From assembly GCA_029204225.1 (NCBI GenBank), contig CM055093.1, forward strand, positions 35,290,525 to 35,354,524: a DNA stretch of 64,000 nucleotides, given 5' to 3'. Each line of letters starts with the position of its first letter. The stretch's first letter is position 1. Of the stretch, positions 10,523 to 23,062 are shown in pieces. The DNA is from Diphasiastrum complanatum (lineage: Eukaryota; Streptophyta; Lycopodiopsida; Lycopodiales; Lycopodiaceae). Both the position numbers and the translations under genes were made by a program. Under the pieces are notes generated by a model. That model made no database searches. It saw only the letters and a list, made by a program, of their open reading frames with translations, and had not been told where the DNA came from.

Positions 10523-13500
10523 ATGGCCTCCTCATCCTCTGAAGACTCTGGCGCCAAACAGGTGATCCAGCGTGACATCCCCAAGGCCACACAGATTTGG
10601 CCTCTATCCTCTGACGCTCTGATCCAACCATGGCTATAGATAGCCGGTCCACTTCTAGCGGCAATAGGTTTTTACCCGGCGCTCTTCCATTCTGAGATTA
10701 ACATGGGCCTCGCCCTTCACGCTTATGCCACATGGGACGAGGAAAAGACTCGCTTCCACTTCCTGTACCAAGGTAACACATACAATGTCAACATTAATGC
10801 AGACTCGATGGTCGTCGTTGGCATTATGTCCGGTGATTGTCAATCCATCTCCCATCGCCACACCAAAGCTCTAATCAAATCGTTCATCACCCAAACCACA
10901 CCAAGAATCCCCATCCAGACTAACAATGGTAACCTGATAGAAGCTATCACGGAACCCGTCATTCAGGCGGCTGCGCATCTGTTGAATAACTTTTTGGTTA
11001 TTTCAACATTTCGCAAGGACATAATCCAGTCTACACTACTGAGTTAGATAGTGGAATCCTTTCTGGAATGCCCTGGTCCCTCCGTTGTGCTATACGATTG
11101 GCATAGCTTCCTTATTCGAGAACTAACCAACTCCATCAAACCCAACAACCGTGAGCAAATCACAATAGGCCCCCTGTTGTGTAACTTTGCCTGCGCACTT
11201 CTCGAGGCGAAAGTGCACGGTTTTCAACGCTCATCTCTTTTTTTTACCCTCGTGCCACATACCAATTTTTATCCGCCATCTCAAGCATCCACCTCCTCCC
11301 AACCTGCAGTTATTAACACAACGACCAGCAAACGAATGCGTGGCGCTGTCTCTACATCCACATCTCCACCTGCTATCCGAAGACGCACCTCTACTACCGC
11401 ACTAACCAACCCATCAACAACCGCCACTTCTTCTTCCGTGCAACCCCCCACTCCGATTTCTGTTGTCGCTACCTCTCTTCTTGTTCCATCCACATCTGTT
11501 TTTGTCTCCATCCCCGTTTCTTTTGTTGATACCACTCCTATTTCTCTTCCAGTATCCACTACTCCATCTATCACCATCGCATCTTCCATCACTCCTGCTG
11601 CCACCGTTGCTTCCATTCCATTCAATCCCTCTGATTCTCAATTGTCTCCCGACACTCTGGCGTGGATGCAAGTCATCAATTTTTCACCTCCATGCCAAAC
11701 GCTTTCTGCTCCATCCTCACCTTCTTCCATATTCCACACCACTCTCCAGTTTCCTCCTGTTCCTCCCATCCTCTCGTTCAGACAAACCGTCCTCACCCAT
11801 GTTTCCACAGTTGCTTCTCAAACCCCACCCGCTTCGCCAACAAGGTTGCCGAGGGCAACCAACCGTTGCCTGATGATGCATTTGTCCAAATAGTGTTTGC
11901 ACCATTGCCAGATCGGGCTGATCCTACCACCCCAGATGGCATTAGGTCCAATGAGAACCTGATAGAAGACAATGACGACGATACTCCACAAGTCGTCGGG
12001 GCCGATACAACAAAAGCCCCTACCAGTGCCAGTGTACCGGCTGCTCCCACACATCTAACGACGGCTTACCAAAATCTGGAAAAATACATCCTGAATGCGG
12101 TAGCGGCCAAAGCCATTCTGGAAAGCAGGCTACTACACCTGGCGACGAGTAACACACGGCTGCGAGCAGACCTCACCAAGCTGCAGCAAGAGCTAATTTT
12201 GGCTCAGCAACACGGATAAGCAGGGCACCAGGAGATTGCCAAGCTGCAACAGAAGGAGGAGGGCCTCAAGAAATATATCCAAAGCCTCTCCAAAGCGCTG
12301 ACTGAGGCCTCCACGAAGGTGCGGGAGCTTCAAGCTGAAGCGTCCCAACGGCTTGCCCCCATCCAGACGCAACTTACCCTTTTAGAAGCAGAGAATACGC
12401 GCCTGAGCACGAAGGTCAAAGCACTACAAGATGAAAAGCTTGTCTGGTTAGTTCAAGCTGCACCGGACTCAAGGCCACTTTCTCAATCAGAAATGAATCT
12501 TCTACGACGTCAGGTGCAGGCTTATAGCCAGATCCTAAACATCTACCAGGTAGAGTTCAACAAATATCGAGCAAGCGCAATGCACGAGCTCGCCCAGGCC
12601 AAGCAAGCTCTCAAGGCCTGCCAGAAATTCATGGAAACGAAGGCCCAACCCACCCCCATGGTAATTCCACCACCACCTACTTTTGACGCTGCACAAGCCA
12701 GTACAAGCCAAGACCAGAGCCAACATGCAGCAGGGAGATTTCAACAAGATCAAGGGTCCGAAGGCCAAAACAAAGGGCAGACGGATACGGCTGCTGAGAC
12801 GCGAGACCAGGGCCAAGGCGCAACTACCAGCCAAAGCCAAGCCACATCATCCAGAGGTTCATGCACGATATCTGCCAGCCGGGCCTTCCGAAGACCGAAG
12901 TCCGTGGAGGAGAACATCAATGAATTTTTATCAAAGTATCCCCACGAGTCATCAAGAGGTGGCTGGCAGATATCATTTTATGCTCAGACAATCAAGGGCA
13001 ACGAACTACAAGTACTACCTGCCCTCCAACCACAACCAGAGTGGCGTCAGCAGTTGTTCGAAAGAGACCCTACGGCCATCAGGGCCTACATGACGAGTCC
13101 ACAACAATTACGGGTGAACGTGCACTTCCTGCCATGTCCACAAAGATCCAAATGGGCGGAATGCGGCACCCCTCTGGACAAGATCAGACTTCAGAATCTC
13201 AATTGGCTGGTCATACAATCAGAATATGGGCGGACTACGGATGTAGACGCCAGAAGGGCTCTCACCGCATTCGCCAACCAATACATCAATTGCCCTGATC
13301 CCACAGTCCGCGCGACAGCCACTTACGCCCGAGACTTAGAACATCTGATGGGGATCGAAACTAAATGGGACAATTTTCTCCCATCCATATTCTTTGATGT
13401 TCATAAGGTGCTACCTTCAGACAAAATTGAAGATCAGCTGCCAATAGCTCGTTCTATTACCGAGCTGCGCTTCAGGGTGATCCATGGACACGCCGATTCC

Positions 13501-13727
13501 AAACATGGGTCGACCAAGATTGGCTGCGGGGGGATCACAAGTCTCTTCACACGCCAAAAGACTTGAAGAAATTGGACCGCCTCAACTTTATGGAGGACGT
13601 CACTACTTACCTCATCCAACAAAGGCGGGCGAAGAAAACGCTCTATTAAACCGGCAGAGTGCCGAGGGACCGACACTACTTCAGGCTGTGGGTCCTGTTG
13701 GGGGTATTCCCAACAAAGTGTAAATAA
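10523..13727 (+). pseudogene. Gag-like retroelement protein, copy F1 (N-domain, S/T/P linker, coiled coil, C-domain)
   Basis: From ATG 10523 to TAA 13725-13727 one reading line persists, broken by stops at 10637, 11045, 12217 and 13647 and by frameshifts near 11.85 and 13.47 kb. Domains in order are: N-domain (to ~11,220) with EAITEPVIQAAAHLL and LYDWHSFL; a Ser/Thr/Pro-rich linker (~11,260-12,030); a long heptad-rich coiled coil (~12,060-12,640); a Gln-rich spacer; and a C-domain from ~12,880 with ALQPQPEWR at 13021-13047. The N-domain resembles copy F3 (47,464) and the C-domain copy F2 (33.2-36.0 kb). The coding DNA is more GC-rich than its surroundings. The size and coiled coil suggest a capsid-like or accessory retroelement protein; the function is not known. 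Confidence 0.7.
13696..13715. other. Small perfect hairpin at the end of copy F1
   Basis: TGTTGGG, a 6-base loop, then CCCAACA, placed over the last codons of the F1 frame. It could mark an LTR edge or an RNA stem; undecided. Confidence 0.4.
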
Positions 13728-14461
13728 ATAAAATCATTCAATAAAATGTGTTACGAGGGCATGGCATCCTGCACGCGTAAGCCCATGGCCCAATGAGCAC
13801 ACAAGTAAAGTTGTAAATAAAATAAACTTGACTTGGGCCTTGGAATTAAAATAAAACTAGAGGCCCAAAGTCATTTTTAAACTACGAGATTATTTTTTAG
13901 AGTTGGGTCCAAATTGGGACTCACATGAATCTTGTGATTACCAATGTACTTTTTGTGTATCCTTGGATCAAGTTGGGTCCAAGATGAATGGATAGGATCA
14001 GTGTGAATATTAGCCAATAGGATTGAGGGGCAAGGGCCTTCCCCAATTTATAAAAAGGCACCATTTGTACATTATTTTCATGCTTAATGAGGAGAAAACT
14101 CTACCAATTTTGGAAGAGAAGCATCCTCATTTGCAATTCAATTTGCTATTGCTCTTGTTGTTTTCTATTGCTTTCAAGTTCATGCTTTTTTGGTTTCAAT
14201 AGTTTATGTTTCTCCTTTAGCAACTACAATGTGCATTTGAGCTAACCTCCACCCTCCCTCTATCTCTCTCTTCTATCTTCTTTCCCCTCCATCTTATCTA
14301 ATCATCCCCTTTCTTTCACCTACAATCATGATGAATGTTAGTGTAGAGGAGTAGAGTTAAGGGAGAGTAGTGTTAGTGGTGAGTAGAGTTAAGGGAGAAA
14401 GTAGGAAACTAACTAAAAATGGCATCTATGCATAGTTAGGTACCTATCCAGTGATCTAATT
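13728..14461. other. Possible LTR or promoter region after copy F1
   Basis: Non-coding. It contains AATAAA motifs near 13724-13750, a good TATA box TTATAAAAAG at 14047, and T/C-rich DNA after it. This pattern suits an LTR (U3-R-U5), but I could not fix its ends. Confidence 0.35.
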
Positions 14462-14959
14462 CTTGTTGACAAGTGGGAGGGCTATACTACGCGAGATCTT
14501 CGACCTTACAATGCTCACGTTTTATGTAGACTTTTTGGTATTGTAGACAAACTCTTTCATGATATCACTTTCGGCAAGTCTTATTTACCAAGTGTTAAAT
14601 GTGACTGGTATTTTCCTTATGATGTTTTTTGCCAATTTGATATAGAAAACCTTCATTCTCGTCAATGTCGTACTTTCAATCGTTTCAAAAAATTTATCTT
14701 GAAAAAAATTGGCCATGTCGTATGCACAGATTGTAATATTGTTAGGAGTTCTTTCTTAATAAAATCATTGGAAAAAGGCCTACACCATATTAATCTAAGG
14801 CAAGCTAATTTGAATGAAGTTGCTTTGGAACTCTACGACGGTTGGTTAAAACTTATGGAACTCCTACCTTCTTATGCATCTTTAGACGAAACTACAAAAA
14901 AGGAACATGTTGCTTTTTGTAGAAATATCGCATTGAGTTATATTAGAAAGGATAAATAA
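14462..14959 (+). pseudogene. Unrecognised coding remnant, ~165 codons
   Basis: The frame is open without stops from about 14462 to TAA near 14957. The peptide includes FHDITFGKSYLPSVKCDWYF, FCQFDIENLHSRQCRTFN and LNEVALELYDGWLKLME. A further readable piece (ELQWLTNFLYVNGIDKAQ, CFMCKFQC) follows after 14980 in another frame, so this is a broken, longer gene. No start codon is clear. I do not recognise the family; it is probably mobile-element derived, given the context. Confidence 0.4.
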
Positions 14960-15369
14960 CTTCATGGAAATACTGAAACACTTTCTAAGAATAGGATTGC
15001 CAATGACGAACTGCAATGGCTTACCAACTTTCTTTACGTTAATGGTATCGATAAAGCACAACATAACCTCTGTTTTATGTGTAAATTTCAGTGCACGGAA
15101 ATTGGCCATAAAAAGACTCAACAGTCTTGATTTTACTCCTTTTTTCAATGTTCAATCTAACTTTGTCAAGGATCCCCTGTCATACATAATGGACATTACC
15201 AGAAATCTTCTTGGAAAATAATTCTCTACCTTACCTCCTCTACGTCTTTAAAGCCCACAAAGATTCATTAAGATGGACTACCAATGCTCACGATTGCTGC
15301 TTTACCAAGCCTGCCATATTTTTCACAAGTTTGGTCTAGTACACAACATTGCATACATCAAAGATTCTA
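14960..15369. other. Tail of the unrecognised remnant and non-coding DNA
   Basis: Contains the frameshifted continuation noted for the preceding remnant (to ~15,125), then nothing I can identify. Confidence 0.3.
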
Positions 15370-15700
15370 TTAGTGAATGATAAGGGTACTTCGCTATGTC
15401 GAGTACTTCACTATCAGAATCAGCACAAATAAGTTTAGTCAATACTATGCTTGGATCCATTGGAGAATCAATTGGCTTGCAATCAGACATATGAAACTTT
15501 TCTAAAATGCCTTTTAGATATGCCTGCTAGCTAAGATAGATCTTCTTCTGAAGTCTATTTCTAGTAATGTGAATTCCTAGCAAAGAATGGACAGCTCCTA
15601 AATCAGTCATGGCAAATTCCTTTGGCAGATCAATCTTAGTAGTGTGCAGAAGAGAAGTGTCATTAGATAAGATAAATGCATCATCTGCAAAATGAGATGC
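15370..15700 (-). pseudogene. Ty1/copia reverse transcriptase fragment
   Basis: Minus-strand translation gives VFASHFADDAFILSND (the catalytic YVDD box degraded to FADD), then FAMTDLGAVHSLLGIHITRN and QAYLKGILEKFHMSDCKPID, the standard copia series after the active site. It ends abruptly against the LTR relic at ~15,700 and fades near 15,370. It is a truncated, dead fragment. Confidence 0.75.
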
Positions 15701-16227
15701 AAACACTAATAGAACTTGATCAAACTTGGATGAAATGATAAAATATTGTTGTTGTCCGTACAAAACCAGCAAGCTACTGTATTTCACACGTGTGGATCCG
15801 AAAATAGCAAATATAGACCATTCTACACATAGAATTGCATGCAATCACCAATATAGTGCCCAATGGATAGTAGAATCCAAGAGAACCATGTATAAGCATG
15901 AAATGAGATAGAGAAGAGAGAAGATCACTCTCTCCATGAGTTACATCCTTTTATAACAAGTCCAAACCCTATTGGCCACTTGGCTTTCCCTACAAAATGC
16001 TAACCTTACTATTTTTGGGTCTAGATTCAATGTACCCAACTATTCAAATTTGAATCTCCTAAAACTCGCCTCCAAACTTTCCCACACTTTCAAAAAGTGT
16101 TTATTCAAATGAAATTTAGACTAATGAACTTTGAAAAGTCAATCTCTAAGTCTAAAAACAAAGTTGGCCTCAATATTCCAAATATGGAAATATAGCAAAT
16201 ATGATGAAACTAGTTGAATCCTTCACA
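15700..16227 (-). mobile_element. Truncated LTR relic related to the LTR at 29581-30231
   Basis: The sequence 15,771-16,227 aligns along its length with 29,767-30,231: shared blocks include CTACTGTATTTCA, CATTCTACACATA and AGAGAACCATGTATAAGCAT. It ends in TTCACA at 16227, like the other copy's TCTCACA. The two copies have diverged substantially. Its left end is cut off by copia RT sequence. Confidence 0.7.
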
Positions 16228-17094
16228 CAAACTAAGGTAAGCTTGTTGTCAATCTTTTGGCTTAATGATCGTGGCCTTAGAAAGAACATTGAAAGTAACT
16301 ACAATTGGGAGGTGCCTCAAGAGCATTCTGGATCAACGCTTCATGTATGTTACTCTAACTCGCTTGTATTGAATAGTCTCTGGACACAGCGAACAGCCAC
16401 CTACTGTCTAATTGCAATATGTCACATTTTGTTCATACTTTTTTGCATAACCTATGGGGCGCTAGCCAACGATCTGCTTATGGCCAGTTCATTGCATTTT
16501 TGCAAGCACTTTTTGTGGCTACACGCCTAAATATTGATCACGCATAGCATAAAATACAGTCGGCTGCCATCCTGAAATGTGATGGACCTCCTATATACTT
16601 GCTATTTTTTTTATAGAAACATGCACCAGTTACATACATTATTATGTTTGATGCTTGATCAATTTTTTGCTCATAAATTATTGCAGAGGGCTGCTCAACA
16701 ACCTCTCGGTTTGTCTCATAATTACTCTTTGATACTGCTAATGGACATGCTATGTGGTTGCTTATGGAAAATAACAATGCATGCGATTGTTTGTGGCCAT
16801 AACAAAAAAAGCTTCTATGAGGCACTAAAACTAGTATTAGTTGTGAGCACAAGGATAACCAAAGTGACAATGCTTTTTAGCATGTGTTGGAATTCAACTA
16901 ATGAACTAATATGGAATGGTTCTTTGGCACATGATGACACTATAACCTCTTGTTACGATGAATCAGGCTTGACTGATCTTATTACCTTTCTTGAAATGAG
17001 ATAGTCTAGTAAGGAAGCTGCACCACCATCCTTGAGCCCCACAAAAAAAGTTTTTTTTTTTTGGCTGTGTGTGTGTAATTGTGTTTGTGGGGAA
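16228..17094. other. No confirmed gene
   Basis: Some plus-strand segments (about 16,390-16,620) read like protein (for example HFVHTFLHNLWGAS), but with many stops. I could not assign a family. Probably a very old element remnant. Confidence 0.3.
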
Positions 17095-17358
17095 GGGGGG
17101 GGGGGGGGGAGGGGAGGATTTAGCCTCCCCACACATTCTTTTTTTGAGGGTGTGGGGGAGGGCTACATTCCCCCACCCCTGTCTCCCCCCATTTTTTTTT
17201 TTTGGGGGGGGGAGGGAGGTGGGCCTTGGCACAACCCCCCTTTAGATTTTCCACTCCCTCGACAACATGGACGGGGGGGGGGGGGGGGCGGGGGCACGCG
17301 CAATGCGTCGTCTCGCAAAAAAAATTGAAAATAAAAAGAATGTTGTGCCAGGGGGGGG
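17095..17358. repeat. G-run cluster
   Basis: Plus-strand runs of 15 G (17095), 9 G (17204), 16 G (17273) and 8 G (17351) are mixed with C-runs and T-runs. The region can form quadruplexes on the plus strand, and the homopolymers are also prone to sequencing or assembly error. Confidence 0.8.
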
Positions 17359-17468
17359 CGGTGGCTAAGTAGATCATCAATCACCCGCTCTGAGCATCAT
17401 CCACATGTCCCGACCACAAGTCGCCACCCAAATTGTCGGCCATCCGTCAACGACAAGCTAACCCACTA

Positions 17469-18923
<1,455 letters not shown>

Positions 18924-20205
18924 AGCATGCGATATCGGACTGGAGCGCGGATGTACAACTGCTAAGAATTCTCTTTAGCTCGTGCGCTTGGATCCGATAT
19001 TGGTACGGACATGCGATATCGGACTGGAGCGCAGATGTACGACTGATTAGGTTTCTCTTCAGCTAGCGCGCTTGGATCCGATATTGGTACGAATATAAAA
19101 AGAGAGAATATAAAACTTTCAGAGGGAATATTCCAGATTTCCTACTTCGGCGCGGCGGCTACGCCGCCTTCTCTTTGCTTAGATTTCGAAACGAGTGATC
19201 ATTCAAACAGACAGATTTCAGTAATGTTAAAGGTATGAAGCCTCAAAGCTCTAAATGGCAGTACTAGACACTATCTGGTGTGATTTGCAGTACCCCAAAC
19301 AAACAAATGAGAGAATTCTTGGCACAACTCTCTAACAAACGATACTTTTCACAAAGACTGAAAAAAAATATTGTAAAACATTTTTCACTCGACAGATTTT
19401 CAATTTGTTTGATGTTGCCCTGGCCTTTCCGATGCCTTCGGGACTGTGTCTTCGTTCTCCACTAATAACTGTGAGTTCCAAAACATGCAAAATACATCAA
19501 GAAGAATTTCTTCCAGTCGTTTTGTCTCTCCAAGCTTTCACCTCCTGTGAAAGACTTTCTCACTTCGTTGCGGAGCCTGTGACAAGCTGTATCCACTGAT
19601 CAGGCACACAGGACTATCGTAGCTCTGATACCATGTCAACAATAAAAAATGCAACATCAAGCATTCACCATAAACAATCACCAAGTAGGGAGACGGAAGA
19701 AGAACACAATATCACACACTAACTTCATACTGAATATAAAATGTACATATAAACCCTGAATTTTGATAGAGAGAGAAAACCTACGAATAGACTAATAGAC
19801 TAGCCTACGGCTAATTACAACTGGTAACAGCTGTTAACATTAATGTACATCGTAAACAGTAACAATAAAGTTTATCATTGATTTCTAACAAGAACATCAA
19901 TTGAAGCTGGAAAAAGATGAATCATAGTCTTTAGAAGCTATCCTAGAAGTTAGAGCCAAGAATTCTAGCAATTGGGTTTGTAGAAAGTCAAAAATTGGCA
20001 AAAATTGACCAATTTTGGTGAATTTTCGGGGGTGGATTTCTCTGAATCCATAAGAGGATCATTCTGGATTTTTTACAGCATGATTCGTATTCCTTTTCAC
20101 CTTCCCATCAAGCTATCAGACCTGTGAATTGATGGGTAGAGGCTTATGTTTCAATTCCATCAAGTTTGCGGCAATTTTGACTTCTAGAAATCAAGAATTC
20201 ATGGT
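18924..20205 (-). repeat. Left arm of a 1.28 kb inverted duplication
   Basis: It is the reverse complement of 21709-22996 with scattered differences only. Going right to left it holds 314 bp of flank, the target site AGAAC, a copia LTR (19890 to 19634), the tRNA-Met PBS (GCTCTGATACCA at 19622-19633) and ~700 bp of leader with the GATATCGG tandem units. It stops within the leader at 18924. The flank being shared means the duplication happened after the copia insertion. Confidence 0.9.
19634..19890 (-). mobile_element. Copia LTR copy inside the left arm
   Basis: Starts TGTCAACAAT and ends TTTCTAACA on the plus strand, so on the minus strand it reads TGTTAGAAAT to TTGACA. It matches the two LTRs of the element at 22024-27156. 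It is followed on the minus strand by a primer-binding site. Confidence 0.9.
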
Positions 20206-20817
20206 AAAGTTCATTAGGCAAGAAAGAAGTAGTACTGAAAGAACCTTCACACTCACAATTATTCAGGTTAATTTCCAAAGTCTTACCATTGCCTCCTGGG
20301 ATCTCAATCATATGGGTTGACATTTTCTTCCTTTTTGGACAAAATTTCATCATATGTCTAGGCTTTTTACAAACGAAACATAAGTTCTCTTTCTTAGCCT
20401 TTTCCTGGGACATAGATTTCTTAAATCCCTTTCTCTTCGGCTTCCTGGGTTTTGATGTTGCTTGATCTAATTTGTCAAAATATTTTGCTTGGTCTGGACC
20501 GCGCTTCTTACCCATCTTGGGTTTCAAAGTGGTTGGAATTTGCGCAAACTGCTTCCTGGATGCCACTACTGTGGAATAATACGCTTTCTCAACGACTTCA
20601 GGTTTCTTCTCCTCCTCCTCCCCGCATAAACCTCCGATTGAAAACCGAAATTGGGTGAATACATCAATTTGACTTGATTCAACAGCACCTCCATTTGTTG
20701 ATCTCTCATCTGATTACAATTATTCATATCATTAAGCACCTTACTCAATTGCTGACAAATCACCATATAAGATGGCACACATGGATTCGCAGCTTGATTT
20801 GAAGTTTCTTTGGCCAT
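20144..20817 (-). pseudogene. Gag-like fragment with CCHC zinc knuckle
   Basis: Minus-strand frames from ATG at 20815-20817 (MAKETSNQAANPCVPS) and, after a stop and frameshift near 20566, a basic segment ending in the zinc knuckle CFVCKKPRHMMKFC (C-x2-C-x4-H-x4-C). This is the nucleic-acid-binding motif of retroelement Gag. The frame runs into the left inverted-repeat arm, so its C-terminal codons are duplicated in reverse at 21709 onward. It probably belongs to the element into which the copia copy inserted; family uncertain. Confidence 0.6.
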
Positions 20818-21708
20818 CTCGATATATCTATCTTGGAAATCACTAATTTAGTTAATATCAAATTAACTCATAGTGAAGTACAGTTGACCAAAAAACTGAC
20901 TGAAATTGACTCCAGCATGGTCAAATCACTATTTTTAGTCAATTTCATAGATATTCCAAGAAACTGGAAAAAAACTAAAAATTTTGAGTTTTCGCACTTT
21001 TATTTTTTTTTTAATTTTATGTTTTTTTTTTTTTAGAAACTCGTAAAAAACCACTGTCAGTTATTAAGCAACCGAAATCAAAAATTTGATTCACTGTTCG
21101 ATTCTTAACTTTACTACATTAATGTCCATTAGGCTTGCAAGACATGCGACATTAAACTAATTTTTCACAATTATGAAATTTTACATAAAATCAAGTTCTA
21201 CGGAAATTGTCAGCTATATGTATCTATCAGTTAGAGTACATGCGTATAACCAGTCAAAACAGATCTAAACCACCTATGCATGTCAAAATCACTCTGAGAA
21301 TCAACATGCAAGCATTCCATGCAAGCATAGTACCACAAAATAGGAAATGGACTTGCATGCAATCAGAACAATCCGAAATTCTACCAATTTTGCTCACAAA
21401 ATTGCAAAATTTTAGATGATCATGACTTTGGCTACAGGACACCAAATTGGGTGATGTACAGCTCAGTATAGAGGGAGACCTAGTGAACAAGACTCTTGCC
21501 ACGTTAGCCTGCCACCTAGGATTCACACATGCAAGTTCATAATAGCCAAAAAAAACCTGTAGGAGGGCGCTCTTTTTCAAGCCCAATCTGCCTAAAAATG
21601 TGCAAACACTCAACCAAGCCTAAAAGTGATGATCCAAGCAGTCTTAAATGGTCTCTAAGAGCTCCACGAAGCCTTCATATAGATCCTATGAAGCAGTATT
21701 GGCTGAGA
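20206..21708. other. Spacer (loop) of the inverted duplication
   Basis: It holds the upstream part of the zinc-knuckle gag fragment (to 20817) and then ~890 bp of AT-rich DNA without a recognised gene. Confidence 0.6.
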
Positions 21709-22023
21709 ACCATGAATTCTTGATTTCTAGAAATCAAAATTGCCGCAAACTTGATGGAATTGAAACATAAGCCTCTACCCATCAATTCACAGGTCTGATA
21801 GCTTGATGGGAAGGTGAAAAGGAATACAAATCATGCTGTAAAAAATCCAAAATGATCCTCTTATGGATTCAGAGAAATCCACCCCCAAAAATTCACCAAA
21901 ATTGGTCAATTTTTGCCAATTTTTGACTTCCTACAAACCCGATTGCTGGAATTCTTGGCTCTAACTTCTAGGACAGCTTCTAAAGACTATGATTCATCTT
22001 TTTCCAGCTTCAATTGATGTTCT

Positions 22024-22286
22024 TGTTAGAAATTAATGATAAACTTCATTGTTACTGTTTACGATGTACATTAATGTTGACAGCTGTTACCAGTTGTAAT
22101 TAGCCATAGGCTAGTCTATTAGTCTATTCGTAGGTTTTCTCTCTCTATCAGGATTCAGGGTTTATATGTACATTTTATATTTAGTATGAAGTTAGTGTGA
22201 CAGAGTGATATTGTGTTCTTCTTCCGTCTCCCTACTTGGTGATTGTTTATGGTGAATGTTTGATGTTGCATTTCTGATTGTTGACA
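22024..22286 (+). repeat. Copia 5' LTR
   Basis: Runs from TGTTAGAAATT to GATTGTTGACA, with TG...CA ends, and matches 26894-27156 throughout. Confidence 0.95.
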
Positions 22287-22302
22287 TGGTATCAGAGCTA
22301 CG
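22287..22302 (+). other. tRNA-iMet primer-binding site
   Basis: TGGTATCAGAGCTACG follows the LTR directly; its first 12 bases are the usual plant copia PBS complementary to the 3' end of initiator tRNA-Met. Confidence 0.95.
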
Positions 22303-22830
22303 ATAGTCCTGCGTGCCTGATCAGTGGATACAGCTTGTCACAGGCTCCGCAACAAAGTGAGAAAGTCTTTCACAGGAGGTGAAAGCTTGGAGAGACAAAA
22401 CGACTGGAAGAAATTCTTCTTGATGTATTTTGCAGGTTTTGGAACTCACAGTTATTAGTGGGGAACGAAGACACAGTCCCGGAGGCATCGGAAAGGCCAG
22501 GGCAGCATCAAATAGATTGAAAATCTGTTGAGTGGAAAAGTTTTACAATATTTTTTTTCAGTCTTTGTGAAAAGTATCATTTGTCAAAGAGTTGTGCCAA
22601 GAAATCTCTCATTTGTTTGTTTGGGGTACTGTAAATCACACCAGATAGTGTCTAGTACTGCCATTTAGAGCTTTGAGGCTTCATACCTTTCACATTACTG
22701 ATATCTGTCTATTTGAACGATCACTCATTTCAAAATCTAAGCAAAGAGGAGGCGGCGTAGCCGCCGCGTCGAAGTAGGAAATCTGGAATATTCCCTCTGA
22801 AAGTTCTTATATTCTCTCTTTTTATATTCG

Positions 22831-23062
22831 TACCAATATCGGATCCAAGCGCGCTAGCTGAAGAGAAACCCAAGCAGTCGTACATCTGCGCTCCAGTCCG
22901 ATATCGCATGTCCGTACCGATATCGGATCCAAGCTCACGAGCTAAAGAGAATTCTTAGCAGTTGTACATCCGCGCTCCAGTCCGATATCGCATGCTCCAA
23001 TATCGGATCCACGCGCACAAGTTAAAGAGGATCCTGAGCAGTCGTACTTTCGCGCTCCAGTA
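22831..23062 (+). repeat. Three ~80-bp tandem units in the copia leader
   Basis: Units begin TACCAATATCGGATCC (22831), TACCGATATCGGATCC (22915) and TCCAATATCGGATCC (22995); each ends GCGCTCCAGT. The third unit abuts the probable gag start ATG 23063. The units contain the palindromic core CCGATATCGG or near variants. Two are also present in the left arm. They may be a packaging or regulatory region; inferred from position only. Confidence 0.9.

Larger units (their letters stand above)
21709..22996 (+). repeat. Right arm of the 1.28 kb inverted duplication
   Basis: The reverse-complement partner of 18924-20205. It covers the flank, TSD, 5' LTR, PBS and most of the leader of the copia element. 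The right arm continues into the whole element, whereas the left arm does not, so the right side is probably the source. Confidence 0.9.

Noticed and set aside
10703-11893. Two separate genes at 10703 and 11051
   Set aside because: Both lie in one frame with ATG 10523, split only by TAG stops; better read as one dead gene.
11281-12050. Minus-strand frames opposite copy F1
   Set aside because: Shadows of the GC-richer coding strand; no motifs.
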